DNA of 39,750 bases from Rhizobium sp. (GTDB lineage Bacteria; Pseudomonadota; Alphaproteobacteria; Rhizobiales; Rhizobiaceae). Of the stretch, positions 18,464-27,141 are shown piece by piece. Under the pieces are notes generated by a model. That model was not told the origin of the DNA, did no database searches, and worked only from the letters and a program-made list of their open reading frames with translations. The translations under genes were made by a program, and so were the position numbers. The DNA lies in the NCBI GenBank assembly GCA_027533385.1, contig JAPZUE010000009.1, forward strand, positions 238,486 to 278,235, read 5' to 3'. The first letter of the stretch is position 1. Every line of letters begins with the position of its first letter.

Positions 18464-18991
18464 ATGGACGAATTTTGGGTCTTTGGCTACGGCTCGCTGA
18501 TGTGGAACCCCGGGTTTCCCTATGAGGAACGGGTGCTTGCCCGTCTCGGCGGTTATCGTCGATCACTCTGCGTGCGCTCCTATGTCCATCGTGGCACCGA
18601 GGAACGCCCTGGTCTGGTGCTCGGGCTCGATCGGGGCGGCTCCTGCAAGGGTGTCGCCTTCCGCGTGGCGCCATCTGCCTGGCAATCGACCGTCGACTAT
18701 CTGCGCGAACGCGAGCTTGTCACCAGCGTCTATCTCGAACGGCGGGTCCGCACGACACTGGCCGACGGTCGCACCGTCCGGGCGCTCACCTACGTCATCG
18801 ACCGGGCCCATCCACAATATGCGGGCGCCATCACGGTCGAGGAAGCGGCGCGGATCGTCGAAAGCGCGGTTGGCCGCTCGGGACCCAATCCTGTCTATGT
18901 CGCCAACACCGTTTCCCACATGCGCGAACTCGGTATCCGCGACCACTGGCTCGAAAGCGTTGCAGCCGCCATTGCGGTTGATCCGGCCTGA
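18464..18991 (+). CDS. Gamma-glutamylcyclotransferase, ChaC-like
   Basis: 175 residues from the ATG at 18464. ChaC proteins cleave glutathione to 5-oxoproline and Cys-Gly. The family signature is at the N-terminus, FGYGSLMWNPGFPYEE, which forms the gamma-glutamyl pocket. RSYVHRGTEERPGLVLGLD and YLERRVRTTLADGR follow, with a conserved Glu that is the likely catalytic acid/base. The C-terminal NPVYVANTVSHMRELGIRD is typical of this clade. The Shine-Dalgarno is weak. It converges with plsC (27 bp between stops). Confidence 0.88.
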   Translation: MDEFWVFGYGSLMWNPGFPYEERVLARLGGYRRSLCVRSYVHRGTEERPGLVLGLDRGGSCKGVAFRVAPSAWQSTVDYLRERELVTSVYLERRVRTTLADGRTVRALTYVIDRAHPQYAGAITVEEAARIVESAVGRSGPNPVYVANTVSHMRELGIRDHWLESVAAAIAVDPA

Positions 18992-19018
18992 GGCCGGACC
19001 CTTCCTCGCCAAATGCGC

Positions 19019-19801
19019 TCAGAGCGCTCCGAGTTCCTTCAGCCGGTTGACGGCTGTCGGCGGCAGGGGCAGATGCGGGTTTTCCTTCGCCGTCTTCACC
19101 AGAAGCTCGTCGCTGGCCGCTTCCAGCTGCGTCATCAATGTCTCGTGGAAAACATCCGGATCGAGGCCCGGTTGAATCGGCGGCAGGATGCGCACGGTGA
19201 AATGGCCGGGAAAGCGCAGGAACTTGCGGCGCGGCCAGAACAGACCGGGATGCATGGCAACCGGCACGACCGGCACGTTGATGTCGCGGTACAGGCGGGC
19301 GATGCCGTATTTGTAGTCCGGGGGCGCGCCCGGCGGACGGCGCGTGCCTTCGGGATAGATGATCAGCTGGCGGCCATTGGCCATTTCCATCTTGGTGCGC
19401 TCGATCACCTGCGCCATCACCTTGCCCTTGGCGCCGCGATTGACCGGGATCATCCGCTGCTTGGCGACATACCAGCCGAAGATCGGGATCCACATCAGCT
19501 CGCGCTTCAGGATGTAGACCGGATCGTCCAGCCAGGGCAGCAGCGCATAGGTGTCCCAGAAGGACTGATGCTTCGGCGCCAGAATGTAGCCGCCTTCGGG
19601 AATGTTCTCGAGCCCCTCGACGGTGAAGGTCGTGCCGACGATCTTTTCCATCAGCCAGTGGTTCGCGCGCGCCCAATCCTTCGGCACGAAGAAAGCCTTC
19701 TTGCGGGGCAGCAGGAAGTAGATCGGAAACAGCACGATCATCCGGATGATCATGTTGGCATAGAAGGCGGTGTTGAAGATGACGGAACGCAAGGCAATCA
19801 T
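19019..19801 (-). CDS. plsC: 1-acyl-sn-glycerol-3-phosphate acyltransferase
   Basis: 260 residues. It acylates lysophosphatidate to phosphatidate in phospholipid synthesis at the inner membrane. The catalytic HX4D motif is HQSFWD at 78-83, and the glycerol-phosphate-binding motif is YPEGTRRPPG at about 154-163. Other family blocks are IPVNRGAKG and VPVVPVAMHPGLFW. An N-terminal hydrophobic region (about 10-31) anchors it. It is the last gene of a minus-strand group with ftsE, ftsX and ydcF, 81 bp after ydcF. There may be other acyltransferases elsewhere; LPA substrate is inferred from the motifs. Confidence 0.92.
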   Translation of the reverse strand: MIALRSVIFNTAFYANMIIRMIVLFPIYFLLPRKKAFFVPKDWARANHWLMEKIVGTTFTVEGLENIPEGGYILAPKHQSFWDTYALLPWLDDPVYILKRELMWIPIFGWYVAKQRMIPVNRGAKGKVMAQVIERTKMEMANGRQLIIYPEGTRRPPGAPPDYKYGIARLYRDINVPVVPVAMHPGLFWPRRKFLRFPGHFTVRILPPIQPGLDPDVFHETLMTQLEAASDELLVKTAKENPHLPLPPTAVNRLKELGAL

Positions 19802-19882
19802 GATGTGGGACTCTCGAGGGCGGGCGAAGACGTGCTTAGAGGAAAAGTCCCGTGAGCAAAAGCGCTCACATGCGCTGAAGCG

Positions 19883-20614
19883 TCAGGAGCTGCGGCCAGA
19901 TTCGGTGATTTCGCCTTCCGGACGCAGGCCCTGATCCCGGCTCCAGCCTGTCAGGCCCCTGAGATAGGCGATGACGGTCTTGCCATATTCGGCGAGCATG
20001 GTGCGCATCGCGTCCGGCTCGCTGTACCAGGCGCGGGTCTTCAGATCCGCATTCACCACGGGGTAGCCGATGAACTGGGTGTCCGGATCGCTGCGGCGAA
20101 GCTCCATCAGGCTGCGGGCAAGATGGTAGTTGCTGGTGACGACGAGAACGGACTTGTAGCCCTTGTCACGGATCCAGATCGCCGTCTCGTTGGCATTGCC
20201 GATCGTGTCGATGGCGCCGTAACCGATGTCGACGCAGCATGCGAAAAGGTCGGGTGAGGTGCGTGTGGTCTTGCGGATCTGGCTGGCCGTGGTTGTCGGG
20301 TTGACGCCCGAAATCAGCAGGCGCTCGCCATAGCCACGCTTCAAAAGATCGATCGCCTGTTCGATGCGCTGGTATCCACCCGTCAGAACGACGATCGCAT
20401 CGGCCTTCGCCGTCTCGGGCGGACGCATGCTGGTGACCGAATCAGCGAAGATCAAAAAGCCGGCAACGAGCACAGCAATGCAGAGGATGACCACCATGCC
20501 GCCATAGCGCAAAGCCCTGCGAATCAAGCCGTTTCGCGCAAACAGGCCGCCGCCCGAACGGGGCCGGCCGCCGTCACGCAACGGTTGATTTGGCGTCATG
20601 CGATCCATGCTCAT
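19883..20614 (-). CDS. YdcF-like DUF218 membrane protein
   Basis: About 243 residues from the ATG at 20612-20614. A GTG nine codons earlier (20641) and an ATG two codons later are alternatives, and none has a strong ribosome-binding site. One transmembrane segment (about 40-60, GGMVVILCIAVLVAGFLIF) precedes a periplasmic DUF218 domain: ADAIVVLTGGYQRIEQAID, YGERLLISG, NANETAIWI and VVTSNYHLARSLMEL. DUF218 proteins such as SanA/ElyC are linked to envelope integrity, and activity is unproven. It sits between ftsX and plsC in the same direction, so an envelope role is plausible. Confidence 0.85.
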   Translation of the reverse strand: MSMDRMTPNQPLRDGGRPRSGGGLFARNGLIRRALRYGGMVVILCIAVLVAGFLIFADSVTSMRPPETAKADAIVVLTGGYQRIEQAIDLLKRGYGERLLISGVNPTTTASQIRKTTRTSPDLFACCVDIGYGAIDTIGNANETAIWIRDKGYKSVLVVTSNYHLARSLMELRRSDPDTQFIGYPVVNADLKTRAWYSEPDAMRTMLAEYGKTVIAYLRGLTGWSRDQGLRPEGEITESGRSS

Positions 20615-20684
20615 TGCCCGTGAATAGCCGGGATTTCTCACAGCGAACAGGCGGCTTTAAGGCAAGTCAACATACGAGATTTCG

Positions 20685-21695
20685 TCAGTCGTCCAGCAGG
20701 CCATCGGTGCGGGCCGGATCGGAGCGGATCAGATCGATTTCGTAAATCGTGCGCATGACCGTAATGCGCGCGGTGATCGTGGTCAAAAGCGCGATGACGA
20801 TCATGGTGGCGAAGATGCCGAGATAGCCGCCCCAGCCGATCGTGAAGGTGCCGAACAAGGCGGTTGCCTGATCGCTTTCAGGCGTCGCCAGCGAACGGCT
20901 CTGCCAGAAGCTGGCCAGTGCGAAGAATGATGCCGCCAGAAAGCCGCCGACGGCTGCACCCTTGAGACTGATCTTCAGGAAGTGCTTCTGGAATTCCTGG
21001 GCGACGAAGTTGCCTTCTGCCCCGACAAAATGCAGCACCTCGATGATATGGCGATTGCCCGACAATGCGCCGCGTGTCGCAAAGACCACCGTCAGCACCA
21101 TCGCGGTGAAAACCAGGATCAGAATGCCGGAGCCGATCAGCACTGTGGTTCTGGCCATCTGCACCAGCCGATCGACCCAGGTTCGATGGTCGTCGAGGAA
21201 GGCCTGCGGCACCTCCTCCTTCAGAAGGGCGCGCATGGCCTCGAAATCAGGAGGATTGGTCTCGTCGATGGTGATGACGATCAGCCGGGGTACTGGCAGG
21301 TCTTCGAGGTTCAAGCCCGTTCCAAGCCAGGGTTCGAGCAGGCGGGCTGTGGCGCTGTCGTCCATGATCTGGCCATCGCGGGTCCCGACAAAGGTCAGCG
21401 CCAGATCGCGGGCCTTGACGAGGGCCGTCCCCATGTCGAGACCGTCCTCCGGCTTGATCTGGATGGTGATTTCGCGGGAGATCTGGCTCTGCCAGCCGGC
21501 GGCGGTGGCGCGTACCATGGAGACCGCACCGAGCGTCAGACAGGCGAGGAAGGCCATGATGGCGATGACCACCATCAGGGCATTGCCCTGAATGTTGGAG
21601 GGCGGCAGGATCGGTGCTGTTGGCCGTACCGTCATATCGACGCGGCGCTTTTTCTGTCCAGGGTTCTGATTCGCGTTCTGGGGGATCTCATTCAT
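20685..21695 (-). CDS. ftsX: Cell division protein FtsX
   Basis: 336 residues. FtsX is the membrane subunit of the FtsEX ABC complex that couples ATP hydrolysis at the septum to activation of peptidoglycan hydrolases. Four hydrophobic segments are seen: about residues 38-60, then three in the C-terminal half (IGSGILILVFTAMVLTVVF, a glycine-rich FFALASF region, and GGYLGIFATMIVIALLTTI). The first periplasmic loop (about 70-180) is the usual large domain. It starts 8 bp inside the end of ftsE, a strong sign of translational coupling. The C-terminal MRTIYEIDLIRSDPA is typical for the family. Confidence 0.92.
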   Translation of the reverse strand: MNEIPQNANQNPGQKKRRVDMTVRPTAPILPPSNIQGNALMVVIAIMAFLACLTLGAVSMVRATAAGWQSQISREITIQIKPEDGLDMGTALVKARDLALTFVGTRDGQIMDDSATARLLEPWLGTGLNLEDLPVPRLIVITIDETNPPDFEAMRALLKEEVPQAFLDDHRTWVDRLVQMARTTVLIGSGILILVFTAMVLTVVFATRGALSGNRHIIEVLHFVGAEGNFVAQEFQKHFLKISLKGAAVGGFLAASFFALASFWQSRSLATPESDQATALFGTFTIGWGGYLGIFATMIVIALLTTITARITVMRTIYEIDLIRSDPARTDGLLDD

Positions 21696-22347
21696 AGATG
21701 TCGAGCCGCCCGTCGGTGAGGATCATCCGGCGCGCATCCACCTGATCCATCAGCGCCAGATCATGGGTGGCAATCACCACTGCCGTGCCGAGACGGTTCA
21801 ATTCCAGGAAGAGGCTCAGCAGGCGGCGTGCCATCGGTGGATCGACATTGCCCGTCGGCTCGTCGGCGAGCAGGATTTCCGGCCGGTCGATCAGGGCGCG
21901 GGCAATCGCCACACGCTGCTTCTCGCCGCCCGAGAGCACCGGCGGCAGGACGTTGATGCGTTCGCCGAGGCCCACCCATTTCAAGAGTTCGATGACGTCC
22001 TGCCGGTAGGTCTGCTCGGCCTTGCCACGCACCCTGAGCGGCAGTGCCACGTTCTCGTAGGTGGTCAGATGGTCGAGCAGGCGAAAATCCTGGAAGACGA
22101 TGCCGACGCGTCGGCGCAGCATCGGCAGCTCGCTGCGAGGGATGCTGGTGATGTCGCGGCCGAAGCTGCGGATCAGTCCACGCGTCGGCTGCAGCGACAT
22201 GAACAGCAGACGCAGCAGCGTGGTCTTGCCGGCGCCGGACGGGCCGGTCAGGAACTGGAAGGATCCCTTCGGCAGGTCGAAGGTCAGGTCGCGGAGGATC
22301 TCCGGTCCCATCCCATAGCGCAGGCCGACATTTTCGAAATGGATCAA
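21688..22347 (-). CDS. ftsE: Cell division ATP-binding protein FtsE
   Basis: 219 residues. This is the ATPase of FtsEX. Walker A is GPSGAGKTT at 35-43, Q-loop FQDFRLLD, signature [15 protein letters not shown] and Walker [14 protein letters not shown]. The start used here is TTG (minus strand 22345-22347), giving [14 protein letters not shown], the start I recall for rhizobial FtsE. No in-frame ATG fits better, so a rare start codon is probable and would keep expression low. It is divergent from a membrane protein gene, with 199 bp between starts, which contains a TTAACCAT octamer. Confidence 0.93.
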   Translation of the reverse strand: MIHFENVGLRYGMGPEILRDLTFDLPKGSFQFLTGPSGAGKTTLLRLLFMSLQPTRGLIRSFGRDITSIPRSELPMLRRRVGIVFQDFRLLDHLTTYENVALPLRVRGKAEQTYRQDVIELLKWVGLGERINVLPPVLSGGEKQRVAIARALIDRPEILLADEPTGNVDPPMARRLLSLFLELNRLGTAVVIATHDLALMDQVDARRMILTDGRLDIYE

Positions 22348-22457
22348 AGGGGGCCCAGTCTGACGTGTCCGAGGTCTGGGGCTCGTAAACGAAGATCGTC
22401 AACGGCCGGTAAACATGCTCCGGGACCCAAGGCTTTTCAGCCCGTCTTTCCGAAGCA

Positions 22458-22465
22458 TTAACCAT
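22458..22465. promoter_or_regulatory. TTAACCAT, possible CtrA half-site
   Basis: The octamer TTAACCAT lies between ftsE and the divergent membrane protein gene. It resembles the half-site recognised by the alphaproteobacterial cell-cycle regulator CtrA. No second TTAA at the canonical 7-nt spacing is present, so this is a weak call. Confidence 0.25.
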
Positions 22466-22546
22466 TTGAATTTACGTCTGGAGAGGATTCGTTTCAACCG
22501 CCGAGTTTCGGGGTATCCGATTTTGGCTGTGCGAAAGGTGCGCATC

Positions 22547-23200
22547 ATGAGCGCTTTCCGTTATCAGAAGCAGGCTCCCGCTGCAGACCTCGATCTCCTG
22601 CCGCCCGATCGTGCCCGCAGGCGGATTGAGCCGCTCAACCAGCGTGCTGTCCGCGCCGATGTCGTCGACGCGCAATTCGTGACGGTTCGCGAGACCGCAA
22701 AGCCTGCGTTGCGTCCGGCCGGTGCGCCAGCCTCCCAGCCGTCATCGTCCGGCCTCACCCAGGGCATGCGCCTGCTCGTCGATGCGATCGAGTCACGGCT
22801 GCAGCGGCTCTCCGATGTCGCCTTTTCGCTTCTGGTTGCGATCGCTTTCGTGACGATCTTCTCCGTTGCCGGACAGCTGGTGTTCAGCGGTGACGAACAT
22901 CCGGAAATCGCCGCCAAGCCGCTCGATTTCACCCATGTGAACCTGACTGCCCAGGACCGCAACGGCATGCGCGTGCTGCTTCTCAATGCGATTGTCGAAA
23001 ATCGCACGGCGCGGGAAATCTCGCTTCCGAAGCTTCGCGCCGATCTTCTGATCGACGGGCAGGTGATCGCCAGCACCTATATCGAGCCGCCAGCCGACAG
23101 TCTCGATGGCGGCGAAAGCCGCGGGATCGTCACCCGTCTCCAGCATCCTGGTGGAAAAATGCCGGAAGTCCGGCTTTCCTTCGAAGAGGCAGGTGCCTAA
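22547..23200 (+). CDS. Single-pass membrane protein with DUF3426-like C-terminal domain
   Basis: 218 residues from the ATG at 22547, with AAAGG 8 nt upstream. The frame is open back to 22415 but the extra part is not convincing. Residues 1-100 are polar, Pro/Arg-rich and probably disordered. One membrane segment follows (about 113-135, VAFSLLVAIAFVTIFSVAGQ). The C-terminal 85 residues form a beta-rich domain (HVNLTAQDRNGMRVLLLNAI, then ENRTAREISLPKLRADLLID) like the DUF3426/FxLYD domain of zinc-ribbon membrane proteins. Rhizobial counterparts near ftsE, as I recall, carry an MJ0042-type zinc ribbon; none is seen here. The function is unknown. Confidence 0.75.
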   Translation: MSAFRYQKQAPAADLDLLPPDRARRRIEPLNQRAVRADVVDAQFVTVRETAKPALRPAGAPASQPSSSGLTQGMRLLVDAIESRLQRLSDVAFSLLVAIAFVTIFSVAGQLVFSGDEHPEIAAKPLDFTHVNLTAQDRNGMRVLLLNAIVENRTAREISLPKLRADLLIDGQVIASTYIEPPADSLDGGESRGIVTRLQHPGGKMPEVRLSFEEAGA

Positions 23201-23282
23201 GCCACTGCCGGTGTGCTAAGGGCCTTGCCTTTCCGGCACATCGCCGGCCAAGGACCTGAGGTCGATCAGCAAGGAGTTTCCC

Positions 23283-23825
23283 ATGCCCGTTGTTCGCGGA
23301 AAGAACATCGAACCGCTCTTTACCGCCGAGCAGATCCGGCAGCGCAATCTGGAGCTCGCCCAGGACATCATGAAGGGTCCCTGCGACGACCTCCTGGTCA
23401 TTTCGGTGCTCAAGGGCTCCTTCATCTTCGCCGCCGACCTCATTCGCGCGTTGCATGACGTGGGTCTCGCCCCGGAAGTCGAATTCATCACCCTGTCCAG
23501 CTATGGCACAGGCACGGTTTCGCAGGGCGTGAAGATCATCAAGGACATCGACAGCGACGTGAAGGGGCGCAATATCCTCCTGATCGACGATATCCTGGAG
23601 TCCGGCCGGACCCTGCTTTTCGCCAAGGAACTGATGTATGAGCGCGGTGCGGCAAACGTCACGATTGCCGTTCTTCTCGACAAGAAAGTGAAGCGAAAAG
23701 AAAAGTTTGAGGCCGATTATGTCGGTTTCGAATGCCCCGACTATTTCGTCGTCGGTTACGGCATGGACGTGGCCTATGCCTTCCGCGAACTGCCCTTCGT
23801 CGGCGTGGTCACGGGCGACGCATAG
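23283..23825 (+). CDS. hpt: Hypoxanthine phosphoribosyltransferase
   Basis: 180 residues. It salvages hypoxanthine (and often guanine) to IMP/GMP with PRPP. The PRPP-binding motif ILLIDDILESGRTL at about 98-111 is diagnostic. SVLKGSFIFAADLIR near 41-55 and the flexible loop SSYGTG at 72-77 match the family, and the C-terminal CPDYFVVGYGMD carries the purine-stacking region. The start is ATG at 23283 with AAGGAG 7 nt upstream. A terminator-like hairpin lies 55 bp after the stop. Confidence 0.94.
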   Translation: MPVVRGKNIEPLFTAEQIRQRNLELAQDIMKGPCDDLLVISVLKGSFIFAADLIRALHDVGLAPEVEFITLSSYGTGTVSQGVKIIKDIDSDVKGRNILLIDDILESGRTLLFAKELMYERGAANVTIAVLLDKKVKRKEKFEADYVGFECPDYFVVGYGMDVAYAFRELPFVGVVTGDA

Positions 23826-23870
23826 GCTGTTCCAGAAGGGAACATCTGACCATCCCACGGCAGTGAGCTG

Positions 23871-23878
23871 TTAACCAT
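23871..23878. promoter_or_regulatory. TTAACCAT, possible CtrA half-site upstream of cpdR
   Basis: A second copy of TTAACCAT, 97 bp before the cpdR start and just before the terminator hairpin. CpdR controls CtrA proteolysis in alphaproteobacteria, which would make feedback attractive, but the motif is short and could be chance. Confidence 0.25.
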
Positions 23879-23880
23879 CG

Positions 23881-23904
23881 CGCCGGACTGCGGGTCCGGC
23901 GTTT
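23881..23904 (+). terminator. Terminator after hpt
   Basis: An 8-bp perfect stem CGCCGGAC / GTCCGGCG (23881-23888 with 23894-23901) with a 5-nt loop, followed by TTT. It separates hpt from cpdR. Confidence 0.65.
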
Positions 23905-23974
23905 ACCACTCGACAAGGAAAGTCTGGTGATTTGCCTCTCGCAAGGCTCAACAGCGCGAGAGTGGAATTCAACC

Positions 23975-24334
23975 ATGGCGAGAATCCTGATCACCGAAGA
24001 CGAAGACTCGCTGCGCTCCTTCGTTGCCCGGGCGCTTCGCCTTGACGGCCACGAGACGCATGAGGCGGCCGATGGGGCCGAAGGTCTCGAAAAGCTCTCC
24101 GAAGGCGCCTTCGACCTGCTGCTGTCCGATATCCGCATGCCGGTCATGGACGGCATCGAGCTTGCGCATCGCGCCCATTCCGAATTCCCCGACATGAAGA
24201 TCCTGCTGATGACCGGCTATGCCGAGCAGCGCGAGCGTGCCGACGACCTCTCGGCCAAGATCGTCGATGTTGTCTCCAAGCCCTTTGCCCTGCCGGATAT
24301 CCGCAAGGCGGTGGCTTTGGCGCTGGCTGGCTGA
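23975..24334 (+). CDS. cpdR: Single-domain response regulator CpdR
   Basis: 119 residues, a receiver domain with no output domain. The phosphoacceptor is D52 (LLLSDIRMPVMDG), with acidic pocket E8/D9/E10 and switch residues T80 (LLMTGYAEQRERAD) and K102 (VVSKPFALPDI). This pattern matches CpdR, which in its unphosphorylated state promotes ClpXP degradation of CtrA and other cell-cycle proteins. In Sinorhizobium CpdR1 is needed for normal division and symbiosis. The start is ATG at 23975; the 16 extra open codons upstream are rejected. A generic CheY-like regulator is the alternative. Confidence 0.88.
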   Translation: MARILITEDEDSLRSFVARALRLDGHETHEAADGAEGLEKLSEGAFDLLLSDIRMPVMDGIELAHRAHSEFPDMKILLMTGYAEQRERADDLSAKIVDVVSKPFALPDIRKAVALALAG

Positions 24335-24360
24335 GACTTCACTCCTATCGCCGAACAAAC

Positions 24361-24384
24361 AAACGCCCGCTGACGCGGGCGTTT
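24361..24384. terminator. Bidirectional terminator between cpdR and TIGR02302 gene
   Basis: An 8-bp perfect stem ACGCCCGC / GCGGGCGT (24363-24370 with 24375-24382) with loop TGAC. It is followed by TTTTCTGTTTT on the plus strand and TTTGTTTGTT on the minus strand, so it can stop transcription from both convergent genes. Confidence 0.85.
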
Positions 24385-24409
24385 TCTGTTTTGCATAACC
24401 GCTGGAGCC

Positions 24410-27052
24410 TTACTGGATATCCAGCAACCGCTCCAGATATTGCCGCTCGATCTCGGGGCTGGAATTCTCGCCGAGCTTTTCGCGGATCGCCTCCAGGATT
24501 TCGCGGGCGCGCTGGACGTCAATCTCGTCGGGCACCTTGACCTGCTCGCCGAAATCCGGGCCGCTGGTGGCACGCGGACGACCCAGCGGGTCGCGACCGT
24601 CCTGGTTGCCCTGGCCCTGACCCATCTGCTGTCCCTGGCCGTCCTGGCCCTGCTGCGCCTGCATCATCTGGTTCATCATGTCGCGGGCACCCTGGCGCAG
24701 GGCCTCCATGGCGCGACCCTGGCCCTGCACGGCGCGATCGCCTTCGCCCTGGCCCAGCGCTTCGCCGGCACCCTGCATTTCCTGTTGCGCCTCGCCAAAG
24801 CCCGGGCCCGGCTCCATGCCCATGCCTCTCAGGCCCTCCTGCAGCTCACCAAGTTGCTGACCGAGCTGTTCCTGCTGCTGGCGCAGCTGCCGCAGCGCCT
24901 CGCGCAGTTGTTCGGCGGTCATGCCGTCGAGGTTCTGCTGCCCCTGTTGACCTTGCTCGCCCTGTTGCTGCTGACCCTCGGCACCCTCTTCGCCCTGCTG
25001 GGGGTCACCGCGCTGCATGCGGTCGCGCAGCGCCTGATCGAGCCGGAAGGTCTCGTCCATCAGCCGCTGCTGCTCCTGCATGATCTCGCCGAGCCTGTCG
25101 ATCTGGCGGCGTGCCTCGCTGTTCTGCTGCTGCTGGCCCTGCTGCGGGCGACCGGCCTGGAGGTTGTTCATCATCCGCTGCAGCTCGGACAAGAGCTGCT
25201 GAGCCTGGTCGCGATTGCCGGAACGGGCGAGATTTTCCAGCTGGTCGAGGAGATTGTCGAGATCCTGCTGACGCAAGGTATTCTGTGCATTCTGCTGCTG
25301 CTCTCCGCCCTGCTGGTTCTGCATGCGTTCGGCGAGCTGCTGGAGAAATTCCTGCATGGCCGAGCGCAGTTCCGCCATCAGCCGCTGGATTTCTTCATCG
25401 CTTGCGCCGTTTTCCAGCGCATCCGACAGTGCCTGCTGGGCATCGCGCAGGCGGCGCTCGGCGAGCGACAGGTCACCGTCCTCGATGCCGAGTGCGATTT
25501 CCCATAGATAATCGGCCGTATCCTTCAGCTGCTCTTCGCCGTCCGCCATGCTCATGCGCGAGCGGGCACTTTCGATGGCGACGAAGTTGCCGAGATCCGG
25601 GATCGTCTCGTCGGGACGGATCACCAGGGCTTCGTTGAGCTCGATCGCCTTCGGCATCTGGCGGGTATCGAGGGCAAACACCTTGCGCTGCTCGGCCACG
25701 GCTGCTGCCAGAGGGTCGCTGAAGTTGCGCCCGGGCAGTTGCATTTCGATCGGCTCGCTGCGGCCGGTCTGGCCGGCGCCGTCGGTCGCGACCAGCGTGA
25801 TCCTGACCATCTGACCGGCAAGGGGATGTTCGGTGATGTTGCGGCTGGCGACACCCTTGGTGTCGCGGGCGTTGTGGCGCGGCAGGTCGAGCTTGTAGTC
25901 CGGATGCGGATAAAGCGGTGTCGCACCCGGCTGTTCCTCAAGCGGCACGATCTCGGCATGGGCCTTCTGCAGGCCGTAATCGTCCTTGGCGGTGAAGGCG
26001 ATTTCGAGTGCGCCGTTGATTGCCCGGCGTGGCACACCGTCAAAGGCGATCTCCGGCGCCCTGTCGGGGGTGACACCGATCGTCCAGGTGCGGTCCGCGA
26101 CGCGCAGTTCACCGGCCTCGTCCAGCTCCAGTTCGTGGGTGCGCGCCACCATCGGAGCATTGGCCGGTGCGGGCGTCGCAACCGGGTCCGGCTGCGCCCC
26201 CGCCGTGTTGGCCGCTGCCGCCTGCGGGCGCGACGGGTCGTCCTTCTCGGCGACGTCTAGTACGGCGCCGTCCGACTGCTTGACGAAGAGAACCTTCTCG
26301 TCCGACGGCCCGCCGCTGATGCGCACGGTGACCTTGGATTTCTGCGGCACTGTCACGCCGGCTGCGTCCTGGGTGCCGAGGCCCGACAGGAAGACCGGCG
26401 GCTGGCCTGTATAGCCGGGTGGCGTGATCCAGGCGTCGATGCGGATCGCCGGCGCCTCGCTTTCCGGCACATGCTGGCGGAAGGCATCGGCAATCGAGCC
26501 TGCCCCGTTGGAGCCGGAATAGGCGAGCGCCGTGACGAAGAGCAGGGCCGGTACGGCGCGCAGCGCGTAACGGTCGTAGCGGGCGATGTCGGGCTGCGGC
26601 AGGCCTGCGTCGAGCGCTGCGATGCGCTCGGCCATGCGCCGCTGGTGTTCCTGCCAGAGCGCCCGGGCAAAGGGTGTGTCTGCCGCGATCTGGTCGTCCT
26701 GCACCGCCACCGGCTGATGGTCGAGCCCGTTGCGCTCCTCAAGCAGCCTGTCGGCTTCGGAGATGCTCGGCAGTCGAACTTTGAGGAAGGGCAGGAAGGA
26801 GGCGACGAAGGCAAAGACGAGGACGAAGACGATCGCCAGGCGAACGATATCGGGTACTTCGCGGTATATGCCGAACCAGGCAAGCGAGACGAAGAGCGCG
26901 GCAATCCCGAGTATCGGCAGGAAGAGCGGCAGCAGACGCTCGGCAAACAGCACGGAGCGGGCGAGCACACGTTTCACGCCCACGCGGCGCGCGAGCTTCG
27001 GGTCGTCCTTGAAGGCGCCTTTCCTGTGGCCGGCCGGGCGGGAAGAGCTCAT
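24410..27052 (-). CDS. TIGR02302/DUF4175-type large membrane protein
   Basis: 880 residues. Three hydrophobic segments lie near the N-terminus (about 37-62, 68-92 and 163-180). A long periplasmic beta-rich region follows (about 200-470: RIDAWITPPGYTGQPPVFLSG and repeated Ig-like stretches). The C-terminal third (about 560-840) is extremely rich in Gln, Gly and Glu, with runs of QQ and GQGQ, then a short conserved tail (VPDEIDVQRAREILEAIREK). This is the alphaproteobacterial TIGR02302 family, function unknown. The opposite strand shows a long Leu-rich frame caused by complement of the Gln codons. It has its own upstream gap after a lysA terminator. The ATG is at 27050-27052. Confidence 0.9.
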   Translation of the reverse strand: MSSSRPAGHRKGAFKDDPKLARRVGVKRVLARSVLFAERLLPLFLPILGIAALFVSLAWFGIYREVPDIVRLAIVFVLVFAFVASFLPFLKVRLPSISEADRLLEERNGLDHQPVAVQDDQIAADTPFARALWQEHQRRMAERIAALDAGLPQPDIARYDRYALRAVPALLFVTALAYSGSNGAGSIADAFRQHVPESEAPAIRIDAWITPPGYTGQPPVFLSGLGTQDAAGVTVPQKSKVTVRISGGPSDEKVLFVKQSDGAVLDVAEKDDPSRPQAAAANTAGAQPDPVATPAPANAPMVARTHELELDEAGELRVADRTWTIGVTPDRAPEIAFDGVPRRAINGALEIAFTAKDDYGLQKAHAEIVPLEEQPGATPLYPHPDYKLDLPRHNARDTKGVASRNITEHPLAGQMVRITLVATDGAGQTGRSEPIEMQLPGRNFSDPLAAAVAEQRKVFALDTRQMPKAIELNEALVIRPDETIPDLGNFVAIESARSRMSMADGEEQLKDTADYLWEIALGIEDGDLSLAERRLRDAQQALSDALENGASDEEIQRLMAELRSAMQEFLQQLAERMQNQQGGEQQQNAQNTLRQQDLDNLLDQLENLARSGNRDQAQQLLSELQRMMNNLQAGRPQQGQQQQNSEARRQIDRLGEIMQEQQRLMDETFRLDQALRDRMQRGDPQQGEEGAEGQQQQGEQGQQGQQNLDGMTAEQLREALRQLRQQQEQLGQQLGELQEGLRGMGMEPGPGFGEAQQEMQGAGEALGQGEGDRAVQGQGRAMEALRQGARDMMNQMMQAQQGQDGQGQQMGQGQGNQDGRDPLGRPRATSGPDFGEQVKVPDEIDVQRAREILEAIREKLGENSSPEIERQYLERLLDIQ

Positions 27053-27141
27053 CCGTCTGGTCTCCGAGAGCGCCGCGCGTCAGACACGGCTGATTGTTCT
27101 CGAAGATAGCAGTCTTTGTGGCGAAGACGAGGGCGGCAGAG

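Noticed and set aside
24440..25507. A Leu-rich 355-codon plus-strand frame that looks like a membrane protein
   Set aside because: It is the complement of the CAG/CAA-rich Gln tail of the TIGR02302 gene (CTG/TTG read as Leu), so its hydrophobicity is an artefact.
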